Part shown: in pieces, positions 7,168 through 13,371 of the stretch
Layout: each line of letters opens with the position of its first letter
Position numbering within the stretch: position 1 is the first letter of the stretch
NCBI GenBank assembly: GCA_026002265.1
Contig: BOBG01000059.1
Location: 1 to 13,371 of the forward strand
Length of the DNA: 13,371 nucleotides
Source of the DNA: Spirochaetia bacterium
Lineage (GTDB): Bacteria; Spirochaetota; Spirochaetia; Treponematales; Breznakiellaceae
Reading direction: 5' to 3'
Notes under the pieces: generated by a model
Databases searched by the model: none
Told to the model about the DNA's origin: nothing
Seen by the model: the letters and a program-made list of their open reading frames with translations, nothing else
Translations under genes and position numbers: made by a program

Positions 7168-7174
7168 AGAGGCA

Positions 7175-7194
7175 GGGGGAGGACACCCCCTTTT
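7175..7194 (+). terminator. Probable terminator of murG-cvpA
   Basis: GGGGG (7175-7179), a 6-base loop, CCCCC (7186-7190), then TTTT. The stem is short but all G:C. It is the only stem with a T-tract in the gap behind cvpA, and its tail overlaps the stop codon of the convergent TPR gene. It may instead be part of the repeat cluster. Confidence 0.45.
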
Positions 7195-8575
7195 ATTGGA
7201 TATTCACATAAAAGCGTTCAAGGTAGGCAATGCGCTTTTTGGCGTCCGATATCCGGGAACTCCACGGAAATTCCTGCACAAGCCGCTGATAATAGGTGAC
7301 CGCGGAGCGGATGTTCCGATTCGCGCCCGGCGCTTCAAAAATTTGCCCGTAAAGCCACCACGCTTCGTCAGTTCCGGTCGGATAGTGCTCCCGAAATAGA
7401 TCCAGACGGGAAAGTGCCGGTTCAAGGTCGCCAGCCTCGAAAGCTGTTTGAGCCTGAGTGAAATAGGTGTGCGGATCCTGCGCCTGCTCAGGGGGTTGCT
7501 CCGGCGGCTCGCTCGGCGGTGAATCCAGCGCAGCATCTGAGAGCTGCTCCGGATGAACAGGGGGCGCTGCTGGTGCTGGAGCCCGGACTGCACCGACCGC
7601 GGCTGCTTCTTCCAAAGCGCTCGGCCACCGAGGACCGGCAACGATCCGGCTTTGCTGAGCTGGCGGGTTAAACCATGTTGTCGGCGAAAATTCCGGCGGC
7701 TCAGAGGCAATCACCTGAACGAGATCGTTGAGAATATAATCCCGGATAAAATCCTGTTTATAAAATTTGAGCGCGAAGGTGCCGGCCGCATTCACTCTGA
7801 ACAAAAAGGTCTGACCCTCTGCATCAAGGCGCCGTGAATCGTAGACCATACCGCGCTGGGCTCTGGCTTCCCCAAGATAGACCCAACCGGTCCCCCGATA
7901 TGGAATTTCAAGCATCTGTCCGACCCGAACTTGCACTGTCCGGGAATAAAGAGCATTCGGATCTGGGGTCTGGTTTTGTACTGGAGTCTGTGGAGTCGCT
8001 GCTGAAGCCGGGACTTGGTTTTGTGCCGGAATCTGTGGAGTTGCCGGTGCCGGGGTCTGGTTTTGCGCTGGAGTCTGTGGCGGAGTAGGAGTCTGACGTG
8101 CAACCGGAGTCTGCGGATTCGCTGGTGCCGGGGTTTGGTTTTGTGCGGGAATCTGTGGGGTTGCCGGTGCCGGGGTCTGGTTTTGCGCCGGAGTAGGAGT
8201 CTGACGTGCAACCGGAGTCTGCGGATTCGCCGGTGCTGGGGTTTGGTTTTGTGCCGGAGTAGGAGTCTGACGTGCAACCGGAGTCTGCGGATTCGCCGGT
8301 GCTGGGGTTTGGTTTTGTGCCGGAATCTGTGGAGTTGCCGGCGCCGGAGTAGCAGAGATGGCCGGTAGTTCCGGGATGCGCGGCGTAGTTGGATCCGGTA
8401 GTAGCACAGTTTGGTTAGTGCCAGATCCGGAATCGGCCGGCAAAACAATGTCAGGGGGATCAAAGACCGGTTCATCAGTGATAGTGATGCGATCAGCATC
8501 CGGTAAAAGAAGCTCTTGAGCAAAGACCGGAACTGCTGTCAATAAAAGAATTAAAAGTGCGTATATATGTTGCAT
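7193..8575 (-). CDS. Secreted protein with proline-rich tandem repeat and C-terminal TPR
   Basis: The 460-residue protein has a signal peptide (MQHIYALLILLLTAVPVFA, likely cut before Gln20). A Pro/Thr/Gln/Ala-rich repeat region follows (about 74-205). Next is a compact beta-rich domain (211-290; SRTVQVRVGQMLEIPYRG, GWVYLGE, FLFRV, FALKFY), then a second Pro-rich linker (about 330-367) and two TPR-like repeats (370-455; YFTQAQTAFEAGDLEPALSRLDLFREHYP and AVTYYQRLVQEFP). The C-terminal part resembles the TPR fold of BamD/CpoB-type periplasmic proteins. I do not recognise the gene by name. A role as an envelope scaffold is inference; the Pro-rich stretch could span the periplasm or peptidoglycan. 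The ATG at 8575 has GGAGG ten bases upstream and shares a base with the preceding stop (TGATG), so it is translationally coupled to the single-pass membrane protein. Confidence 0.8.
   Translation of the reverse strand: MQHIYALLILLLTAVPVFAQELLLPDADRITITDEPVFDPPDIVLPADSGSGTNQTVLLPDPTTPRIPELPAISATPAPATPQIPAQNQTPAPANPQTPVARQTPTPAQNQTPAPANPQTPVARQTPTPAQNQTPAPATPQIPAQNQTPAPANPQTPVARQTPTPPQTPAQNQTPAPATPQIPAQNQVPASAATPQTPVQNQTPDPNALYSRTVQVRVGQMLEIPYRGTGWVYLGEARAQRGMVYDSRRLDAEGQTFLFRVNAAGTFALKFYKQDFIRDYILNDLVQVIASEPPEFSPTTWFNPPAQQSRIVAGPRWPSALEEAAAVGAVRAPAPAAPPVHPEQLSDAALDSPPSEPPEQPPEQAQDPHTYFTQAQTAFEAGDLEPALSRLDLFREHYPTGTDEAWWLYGQIFEAPGANRNIRSAVTYYQRLVQEFPWSSRISDAKKRIAYLERFYVNIQ
7961..8356 (-). repeat. 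In-frame tandem repeat encoding the proline-rich linker
   Basis: Units of 22, 22, 14, 26 and 14 residues follow one another. The long unit begins NQTPAPANPQ and ends RQTPTPAQ; the short one is NQTPAPATPQIPAQ. At DNA level the 66-base units are near identical, and every unit is a multiple of three bases, so gain or loss keeps the frame. Degraded copies flank the array on both sides. Confidence 0.85.
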
Positions 8576-8979
8576 CAGGGGATTTCCTCCAGTAAATCAT
8601 CGAGTGCGTTGGATACTCGTTCCCTCCAATATCCTTCGCCTCGTTCCAAGGGATCCGTCCAAAAGGGCATAACATCCTCAGTTGTCCACGGCGCCGGCTC
8701 CTCCTGCAAGAGTACCCGCGGCAAAAAATCTGGTTCCTCCGGCAAAAAAATATCTTCCTGGGGAAGCGGCGGCAGAGTCAAATCTGCCAATTCCGGTTTT
8801 GAATACCCGCCGGCTTTTTTCGGAAGAGCTATAGCAATGATAAGGAGGCAGATCAACAATGCGCCCCCGACGCCAACAATGATCATCAAGGTCCGGTTAT
8901 GAACGAGATCTTGTACCGTATCGACCACACGATACCATACTTCTTTTCCGGAACTGAGAATTGCCGAAAATGACCACAT
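8575..8979 (-). CDS. Single-pass membrane protein, function unknown
   Basis: The 134-residue protein has one strong hydrophobic helix (about 31-52, LMIIVGVGGALLICLLIIAIAL) between a short N-terminal part and an acidic, proline-rich tail (LPPLPQEDIFLPEEPDFLP). KK directly after the helix may favour a cytoplasmic tail, but the flanking charges are not decisive. No enzyme motif or named family is recognised. It lies between two exported TPR proteins, its stop overlaps the next start, and the preceding gene ends 32 bases upstream, so it probably belongs to the same operon and envelope complex. Its ribosome site is weak (GGA eight bases upstream). Coding is supported by the operon packing and the stop/start overlap. 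Confidence 0.7.
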   Translation of the reverse strand: MWSFSAILSSGKEVWYRVVDTVQDLVHNRTLMIIVGVGGALLICLLIIAIALPKKAGGYSKPELADLTLPPLPQEDIFLPEEPDFLPRVLLQEEPAPWTTEDVMPFWTDPLERGEGYWRERVSNALDDLLEEIP

Positions 8980-9011
8980 GAATCCAGTATACTCTAAAAA
9001 AATAATTCCGG

Positions 9012-9665
9012 CTATTCCATTGTAATGCCTTCCAACCCCGGAAAGAGGAACCAGAGCGCACCTTCATCCGCTTTTGTGTTCGATTCTGTTACGATTCGGG
9101 CTTCCGGGCTGGCCGGAAAGCGCCTTACGAGGGTATCTTTATACTGGTCATCGCCGGATATTTTCCAAATGGTGTAGTACAATGCGGGCCGGTAGTGCGA
9201 AAAAGCCGGATCGTTGAGGAGCAAAATCAGCGCAGATGCGTGCCCGGAATGAAATGACTCGATACGTGCCATCAAAAACCGGGCCTGAACCGCGAGAGCC
9301 GGATCCTTGGTTTTTTCCAAAAGCATCCGGATACTTTCCAAGGCGTGATCCATTTCTCCCAATGCAGTTAAACAACGTGCACGCTCAAAAAGCGCTTGCA
9401 AATCCCAGTGTTCCGGATCCACAAAAGCCGCATCGGTCCATGCCTCTGCCGCCTTTTCAAGATTTCCGGAAAGGTGATACAACTGACCCAACTGCACGAA
9501 TGCACTCCGGCGGACATCCACTGAAAGTCCGGGCGCGCGCGCATTTTGCTCAAGGTTCCGGATCGTTGCTTCAAGCGGAGTTGTTTGAGCAAACAGTTCG
9601 AGAGTCAGCATAAAGAAAAATACGGCGAAGATTATGATGGTATCACTCTGTTTTGCCGCCCGCAT
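9012..9665 (-). CDS. Exported TPR protein
   Basis: The 217-residue protein has an N-terminal hydrophobic segment (TIIIFAVFFFMLTLELFA) that reads as a signal peptide with likely cleavage before Gln27. About three TPR-like helical pairs follow: VRRSAFVQLGQLYHLSGNLEKAAEAWTDA, ALFERARCLTALGEMDHALESIRMLLE and VQARFLMARIESFHSG. It is probably periplasmic and binds other proteins; the partner is unknown. The first gene of the 9665-7193 run, it is preceded by a repeat-bearing gap. No good ribosome site precedes the ATG at 9665, an in-frame stop lies two codons upstream, and the only later Met (codon 19) would destroy the signal peptide, so I keep the first ATG. TATAGT lies 6 bases before the ATG, which could mean a leaderless transcript, but no -35 box supports it. 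Confidence 0.75.
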   Translation of the reverse strand: MRAAKQSDTIIIFAVFFFMLTLELFAQTTPLEATIRNLEQNARAPGLSVDVRRSAFVQLGQLYHLSGNLEKAAEAWTDAAFVDPEHWDLQALFERARCLTALGEMDHALESIRMLLEKTKDPALAVQARFLMARIESFHSGHASALILLLNDPAFSHYRPALYYTIWKISGDDQYKDTLVRRFPASPEARIVTESNTKADEGALWFLFPGLEGITME

Positions 9666-9851
9666 AAGTAACTATAGCATGGAATGAAACAGATGATTCA
9701 GTCAGCTTATATTGGGGACAGACCTCTATATTTCTTTTTAACATAATGAAATAGTAAAATAGTAAAAATTCGTAAGATATGGAAAGAACCTAAAACTTTT
9801 ACCAAAAGTAGCTCCGTTGAGGGGAACAGGGACGCTGATTTTCACTGCCGC
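9666..9851. repeat. Gene-free gap with a half copy of the RAYT-linked repeat
   Basis: TGGGGACAGACCTC (9713-9726, +) is followed by TTTCTTTTTAA as in the full copies, but the second motif expected 45 bases on is missing. GGGGAACAGGGACG (9821-9834) near the other end may be a diverged relative. ACTTTT/AAAAGT (9795-9800 and 9804-9809) is a weak AT stem followed on the minus strand by TTTA; it could be a poor terminator for miaB. GCCG/CGGC straddles the miaB stop. No gene is seen here. Confidence 0.6.
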
Positions 9852-11138
9852 TCACGGCACATAGTCAGCATAGAATGTGTTTCCCCTTAAACCGGAAAGC
9901 TTGAGAGTCGCGAAAGAATTCACCGAAGCGGGGGAGCCAGGCACGACAACCATCTCCTCATGTTCAGTATGACACAGGAGTTCCCCGGTATTTTTCCGGG
10001 AAATTCCCTCGATCAAAACCGGCACCGTTGCCCCAATCCGGCCGTGCAGCAGTGTCTGCGTGTGCTGTTTTTGGAGTGTGATAACCCGGTCCAGACGCTC
10101 CAATTTTACCGGATCCGGCACCCGATCCGGCAGATCAAAAGCTTTGGTCCCTTCACGCGGATTATAATGGTACATAAACGACAAAAGAAAATGCACTTCT
10201 TCCATTAACGACACAGTTTCCGCGAAATCCGCTTCAGTCTCACCCGGAAAACCAACCAAAATATCAGCCGAAAAGGTGATATCCGGTAAAGCATTACGAA
10301 TCGATGCAATGAGATCGAGGTACTGCTGACGGTTGTACCGGCGGTTCATTGCCGCGAGAATCCGCGATGAACCGGATTGAAAGGGCAGGTGCAGGTGCCG
10401 GCAGAAAACCGGATATTCTTGTAAAACTTCAATGGTCCGGGGCGAAACATCGGCCGGATTCGCTGAAAGAAAACGGATCCATCTAATTCCGGTGCCTTGA
10501 ATTGCCCCTACACTTTTTTCCAATAATGCCGGAAAATCAACAGCCTCCCACCGGTACGAGTTGACATTTTGCCCCAGCAGTACGATTTCCCTTACCCCTC
10601 TATCTCCAAGGATCCGGATTTCCTCATAAATAGAATCCGGATCCCGTGCAATTTCCGGCCCGCGCACATAAGGAACGATGCAGTAAGTACAAAAATTGCT
10701 GCACCCATGCATAATCGGCACAAAGGCACGGGACTTGCCTTCCTCAAGATGCAGCGGTGAAAAGGAAAAAACCGGCTTTTCATCTGTTTCAATAGAATGA
10801 GTTCCGGCTTTAATCGATTCGAGAATCGCCGGAAACCGGTTTCGCTCATGTGTTCCAAGCACAAAATCCGCCCCGATTTTTCTCCCCAGCCGCGATGCCA
10901 TGCATCCAGCCACGATCAGGCTGAAAGTCCGGCTTTTTTTGAGCGCCGCGTAATGGGCAATCCGTCCCAAGGCACGTTGTTCCGCAGTTGCCCGGACCGC
11001 ACAAGTGTTTATCAGTACAAGATCTGCTTGTTCACCGGAATCGGCCGGAACCCAGCCGTGCTCCTTGAGCACCACTACGAGCGCAGCCGACTCCGCGCTA
11101 TTCATTTGACAGCCATAGGTTTCAAAAAAATATGTCAT
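9852..11138 (-). CDS. miaB: MiaB, tRNA-2-methylthio-N6-isopentenyladenosine-37 synthase
   Basis: This 428-residue radical-SAM methylthiotransferase has an N-terminal UPF0004 domain with the three Cys of the auxiliary 4Fe-4S cluster (Cys10 in ETYGCQMN, Cys46 in LINTCAVR, Cys79 in VAGCMA). The radical-SAM motif is CSNFCTYC (Cys146, 150, 153), LLGQNVNSY follows, and a TRAM domain closes the protein. It adds a methylthio group to i6A at tRNA position 37, which steadies codon-anticodon pairing. Among the family (MiaB, MtaB, RimO), the motifs TYGCQMN, CSNFCTYCIVPYVRG and LPFQSGS point to MiaB. The start at 11138 has GAGG seven bases upstream. It follows the cyclo-ligase in the same direction. miaA is not in the window. 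Confidence 0.93.
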   Translation of the reverse strand: MTYFFETYGCQMNSAESAALVVVLKEHGWVPADSGEQADLVLINTCAVRATAEQRALGRIAHYAALKKSRTFSLIVAGCMASRLGRKIGADFVLGTHERNRFPAILESIKAGTHSIETDEKPVFSFSPLHLEEGKSRAFVPIMHGCSNFCTYCIVPYVRGPEIARDPDSIYEEIRILGDRGVREIVLLGQNVNSYRWEAVDFPALLEKSVGAIQGTGIRWIRFLSANPADVSPRTIEVLQEYPVFCRHLHLPFQSGSSRILAAMNRRYNRQQYLDLIASIRNALPDITFSADILVGFPGETEADFAETVSLMEEVHFLLSFMYHYNPREGTKAFDLPDRVPDPVKLERLDRVITLQKQHTQTLLHGRIGATVPVLIEGISRKNTGELLCHTEHEEMVVVPGSPASVNSFATLKLSGLRGNTFYADYVP

Positions 11139-11350
11139 GGTTTTTCCTCGGTATTTTTCGTGCGTTTCCTGTAAATAACAGTATATTCATGAATAAAACG
11201 TGAAAATATAATGTAAAAATCTCCCACAGCACCTACTGTAAACACTATGCCTTTTTTAATACAAATCCGAAATACTAAAAATAGTATGCCAATGAGATTG
11301 ATTATTAAAAAATTGATCGGATTCATAATCCATAAAAATGCTCCTTTCAT
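11135..11350 (-). CDS. Doubtful small membrane protein ORF
   Basis: A 71-codon frame encodes two hydrophobic stretches (FLIINLIGILFLVFRICI and a weaker GIVFTVGAVGDFYIIF) and a basic tail, and overlaps the miaB start as ATGA. Against it: the stretch is more AT-rich than the neighbouring genes, no ribosome site precedes its ATG, and the strong AAAGGAG at 11341-11347 lies inside the frame, well placed for a different short frame. It may instead be the untranslated leader or promoter region of miaB. Confidence 0.35.
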   Translation of the reverse strand: MKGAFLWIMNPINFLIINLIGILFLVFRICIKKGIVFTVGAVGDFYIIFSRFIHEYTVIYRKRTKNTEEKP

Positions 11351-11398
11351 CGCTCGTACTACGGGCGGCCAACGCTTTTAGAGTTATTGACATGATGA

Positions 11399-11965
11399 TT
11401 ATAGGTGCAGTGCTTCCGGTTTATCTTTATGGTACAAAAGCAGATCAACGGAATAATCCCATGGATCCGATGGAACTGATGGAAGTACCTGACAATGCAA
11501 ACACACTCCGGCCGTACAAAACGGAACTGAATCGAGTCCCGCTAAAAACCGGTCATAAAATCCTTTACCGCGGCCAAGTCTTCGACCTCTGAGATCAAAG
11601 GCGAGACCGGGTACGAAGATGAGTGCCGGAAAGTCCGCCGGTGTCAAGGGTTCCGCTGCCGGATACGGTTCACGGATCCCATAAGTCCCAATTTTCCATT
11701 CACCTGTGCACCGGTAAAATTCCATGGTAGATCCGGAAATTTTCGGCATAAATACATTTTTTCCGAGGGAAAGCGCGGATTCAAACAGGGGGCCAGTATC
11801 AATTTCCAGATCCATTGAAAAAAACAAAAGTACAGTCTGGTACTGATTCCATGCAGGCAGTCCGGTTAAGCTCTCAATAAGAGCAAGTCCTTCATGGTGA
11901 AAGGTTTCGGGCGGAATGGTCCTCAAAAGATTCTGCATAGAACCGCGGAGCGCCGGCTTTGTCAT
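11399..11965 (-). CDS. 5-formyltetrahydrofolate cyclo-ligase
   Basis: The signature LIFVPGLAFDLRGRRLGRGKGFYDRFL-type block (given in two pieces: PALIFVPGLAFDLRG, RRLGRGKGFYDRFL) matches the substrate and ATP site of the family. The upstream LLFFSMDLEIDTGPLFESALSLGKNVFMPKI fits the N-terminal half (pieces: FFSMDLEIDT, LGKNVFMPKI). The enzyme converts 5-formyl-THF to 5,10-methenyl-THF with ATP in the cytoplasm. I prefer the ATG at 11965, because family members usually begin close to a K/L-R segment as in MTKPALRGSM. A longer in-frame ATG at 12010 would start seven bases after the previous stop; neither has a strong ribosome site. Length (188 or 203 residues) is normal either way. It lies just behind the exported peptidase-like/TPR gene, in the same direction. 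The gene is often called ygfA, fau or MTHFS, depending on the organism. Confidence 0.88.
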   Translation of the reverse strand: MTKPALRGSMQNLLRTIPPETFHHEGLALIESLTGLPAWNQYQTVLLFFSMDLEIDTGPLFESALSLGKNVFMPKISGSTMEFYRCTGEWKIGTYGIREPYPAAEPLTPADFPALIFVPGLAFDLRGRRLGRGKGFYDRFLAGLDSVPFCTAGVCLHCQVLPSVPSDPWDYSVDLLLYHKDKPEALHL

Positions 11966-12017
11966 ATTCGATTCGTCACTGCTGCCGGTTTTTATGTTAC
12001 GATAGCACATGTTTGAT

Positions 12018-13160
12018 TCACGGGCGCCGGTTGATACGTTTGAGAATATCCTCCACTTTTGCCTGATAATTTTCCGGATTCGATTGTGCTGCCTGTTTCA
12101 ACAGATCTTCGGCTTCGTCAACACGCCCCGCGCCCAGGGCATTTACCCCCAGCGCATACCGGGCCATCGCAAAATCCAGCCCGTAGGATAGGCTTTTCCG
12201 GAAATACTGCTCCGCATGGGCAAAGTTAGCAGAATCGTAAGCCACAAGCCCAAGATAATAGTAGGGAGCATAGTGATCCGGCTGCATCTCCTGCGCGTTT
12301 TTGAACAATTTTTCCGCACCGGGAAGGTTTTTATCTGTATATGCCTTCTGTCCCTCGGCAAAAATTTCCGCAAAGGTCTGTTTTTTCCCCAAAAATGCCT
12401 GAAAATCGTTTTCAAATTGCTCCGGATCCGTCCACCGGGCGATTCTGCGGGCCGTAGCCAGTGTATTGCCCTGTGCCGAATCCTCGACGGAGAGATTCAT
12501 AAAACATTCGATCAATGTCCGGTAGTATTCGTCATTGCCGCCTTCCATAAGATACGTAATGACGGCAGTTCCCAGATTCCGGAACTCAGGCGGAGGATTC
12601 GCTGCCGGATCCGCAGTCAGGAAATCTTTCCACGTTGATTCGTTCCGTTTCACCGGTTTGACGCTTTCCAGCCACGGCCACTCATCAATGTGAACCAATT
12701 GTTGATCACAACCGGTCCATTGCCACGAGCTGAGATAACCTGCAAAACCGTCTCGAATCCATGCCGGCGGTTCCTGCACAAAAGCCCGGAGATATTGGAT
12801 AAAAGCCTGATAGGGAAGCCGGTTCTGCTCGTCAGGACTCCCCCGATGCACGATCAACTCCCGGCGATCTGCTTGCCAGTAATGAATATACACCGCACCC
12901 GGGCCACTTTCTCCCCGGTGGGAATCCACAGCTTGAGTGTAGGCTTCCTCGTCATAGAAGGCACGCACCTTGAGCAATCCGGGCATATTCTGATCGTCAA
13001 AGCGGAAAATCCGGTTGCAAAAGGCAAAACGCGCCTCAAGTTCCTGCAAAAGGAGCGCGGCATCAACAATATCCCCGTCCGATGCCACCTCGTACCATTG
13101 CCCCCGGATCGGCTCGGCCGCGAGCGAAAACGCACATAAAAACAACACCAAATATTTCAC
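12018..13160 (-). CDS. Exported peptidase-like domain plus TPR protein
   Basis: The 380-residue protein starts at GTG (13160) with AGGA about seven bases upstream. Residues 1-15 or so form a short signal peptide (YLVLFLCAFSLAA). Residues 20-150 resemble the secreted peptidase-MA-type domain: PPAWIRDGFAGYLSSW (131-146) aligns with the PxWLxEGxAxY segment that follows HExxH in those zinc peptidases. Here the HExxH position reads QAFIQ/FIQYL and the third-ligand Glu is Asp, so catalysis is unlikely. Residues 262-375 hold three TPR-like repeats, such as YAPYYYLGLVAYDSANFAHA and AMARYALGVNALGAGRVDEA. It probably acts in the periplasm or at the envelope as a binding protein. It is followed by the cyclo-ligase. 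I do not recognise a named gene; the peptidase relationship is inference from one motif region. Confidence 0.75.
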   Translation of the reverse strand: MKYLVLFLCAFSLAAEPIRGQWYEVASDGDIVDAALLLQELEARFAFCNRIFRFDDQNMPGLLKVRAFYDEEAYTQAVDSHRGESGPGAVYIHYWQADRRELIVHRGSPDEQNRLPYQAFIQYLRAFVQEPPAWIRDGFAGYLSSWQWTGCDQQLVHIDEWPWLESVKPVKRNESTWKDFLTADPAANPPPEFRNLGTAVITYLMEGGNDEYYRTLIECFMNLSVEDSAQGNTLATARRIARWTDPEQFENDFQAFLGKKQTFAEIFAEGQKAYTDKNLPGAEKLFKNAQEMQPDHYAPYYYLGLVAYDSANFAHAEQYFRKSLSYGLDFAMARYALGVNALGAGRVDEAEDLLKQAAQSNPENYQAKVEDILKRINRRP

Positions 13161-13195
13161 TTTTTTCCTATTTCCTGTAAAAGTATAGTCATTTG

Positions 13196-13220
13196 GCTCA
13201 ATGAGCTGATTCCGGAATCA
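13196..13220. promoter_or_regulatory. Two abutting perfect palindromes upstream of the peptidase-like gene
   Basis: GCTCAATGAGC (13196-13206) is followed without a gap by TGATTCCGGAATCA (13207-13220). They lie 35 bases before the GTG start, just upstream of a TATACT box (13187-13182) that lacks a clear -35. They could be an operator or simple hairpins. No second copy was seen in the window. Confidence 0.4.
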
Positions 13221-13228
13221 TACATGTC

Positions 13229-13285
13229 AAAAAAAACATAACCACTTTTTTTTATCTCTGTATTCTTCTATATACTCTGTGGTTA
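13229..13285 (-). terminator. Possible terminator of the gene entering from the right
   Basis: On the minus strand TAACCAC (13285-13279), which includes the stop codon, can pair with GTGGTTA (13245-13239). Two bases later comes a run of eight T (13236-13229). The loop of 33 bases is long for a terminator, so this is a moderate call. Confidence 0.4.
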
Positions 13286-13371
13286 CAATTTTTCATACAC
13301 ATCAATTCCGGCGCGGGCAATTTCTATATCATCATAACCCTTGAGTCCGGAAAAGCCGCAAATACATTTCC
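13283..13371 (-). CDS. C-terminal end of an unidentified protein, cut by window
   Basis: On the minus strand a frame open from the window edge to TAA (13285-13283) reads KCICGFSGLKGYDDIEIARAG and then IDVYEKL: 28 residues with balanced composition and natural-looking coding character. It is too short for a family call. The stop is followed by a possible terminator, which supports a real gene end. Confidence 0.55.
   Translation of the reverse strand, partial: KCICGFSGLKGYDDIEIARAGIDVYEKL

Noticed and set aside
8015..8368. Regular repeats on the plus strand that could suggest a CRISPR array
   Set aside because: Unit lengths vary (14, 22, 26 codons), there are no unique spacers, and the block is an in-frame part of a secreted protein.
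7792..8523. Arginine-rich 243-codon frame on the minus strand
   Set aside because: It is a shadow of the proline-rich tandem repeat read in another frame; its repeated RLRLHVRLLL pattern comes only from the repeat DNA.
9666..9712. Promoter with TATAGT just before the exported TPR gene
   Set aside because: No acceptable -35 box lies at 16-18 bases, so I did not list it as a separate feature.
13182..13230. TTGACA and TATACT as a promoter pair for the peptidase-like gene
   Set aside because: They are 37 bases apart, far from the needed 16-18.
1..13371. tRNA, rRNA or known riboswitch
   Set aside because: No cloverleaf with CCA-type end, rRNA-like block or familiar riboswitch core was seen by eye; a covariance-model scan was not possible here.

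Overview
The window looks like a chromosomal stretch of a diderm bacterium, most likely a spirochaete of the Treponema group. This rests on a murG-cvpA pair, several exported low-complexity or TPR proteins of treponemal style, a lysophospholipid acyltransferase with a zinc-ribbon tail, and moderate G+C. The placement is inference from gene families and was not searched. Most genes look like ordinary core genes. The accessory part is one transposase locus with its scattered repeats.

Layout: (1) positions 1-1040 (+) hold the 3' part of an acyltransferase gene. It runs tail to tail, with a 1-base gap, into an operon on the minus strand (4465-1042) made of a small flavodoxin-like protein and sbcC. 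A good sigma70-type promoter lies at 4493-4521. (2) Positions 4650-5335 hold a REP-associated tyrosine transposase (RAYT, HUH/Y1 type) on the minus strand, bounded by inverted copies of a 14-base motif, TGGGGACAGACCTC. The copy at its 3' end overlaps the transposase reading frame. (3) murG and cvpA (5373-6919, +) overlap by one base. (4) The gap 6920-7192 between convergent genes is packed with repeats: a second copy of the RAYT-linked element, a long imperfect inverted repeat, a hairpin, a 42-base near-perfect palindrome and a GC stem with a T-tract that probably ends murG-cvpA. (5) Positions 7193-9665 (-) hold three genes for envelope proteins: a TPR protein with signal peptide, a single-pass membrane protein, and a secreted protein with a proline-rich tandem repeat and C-terminal TPR. 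(6) Positions 9852-13160 (-) hold miaB, a doubtful small membrane ORF, a 5-formyltetrahydrofolate cyclo-ligase and an exported peptidase-like/TPR protein. (7) The last 89 bases carry the C-terminus of an unidentified minus-strand gene and a possible terminator.

The genes do not form one pathway. SbcC serves DNA end and hairpin processing, MurG peptidoglycan precursor synthesis, MiaB tRNA modification and the cyclo-ligase folate metabolism. The exported TPR proteins probably work at the envelope. The most notable content is the RAYT and its satellite repeats: four copies of an identical 14-mer in 5 kb, two of them in a composite with a second motif at exactly the same 45-base offset. A strong excess of the tetranucleotide CCGG in the core genes is also notable. 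No RNA genes or CRISPR arrays were seen.
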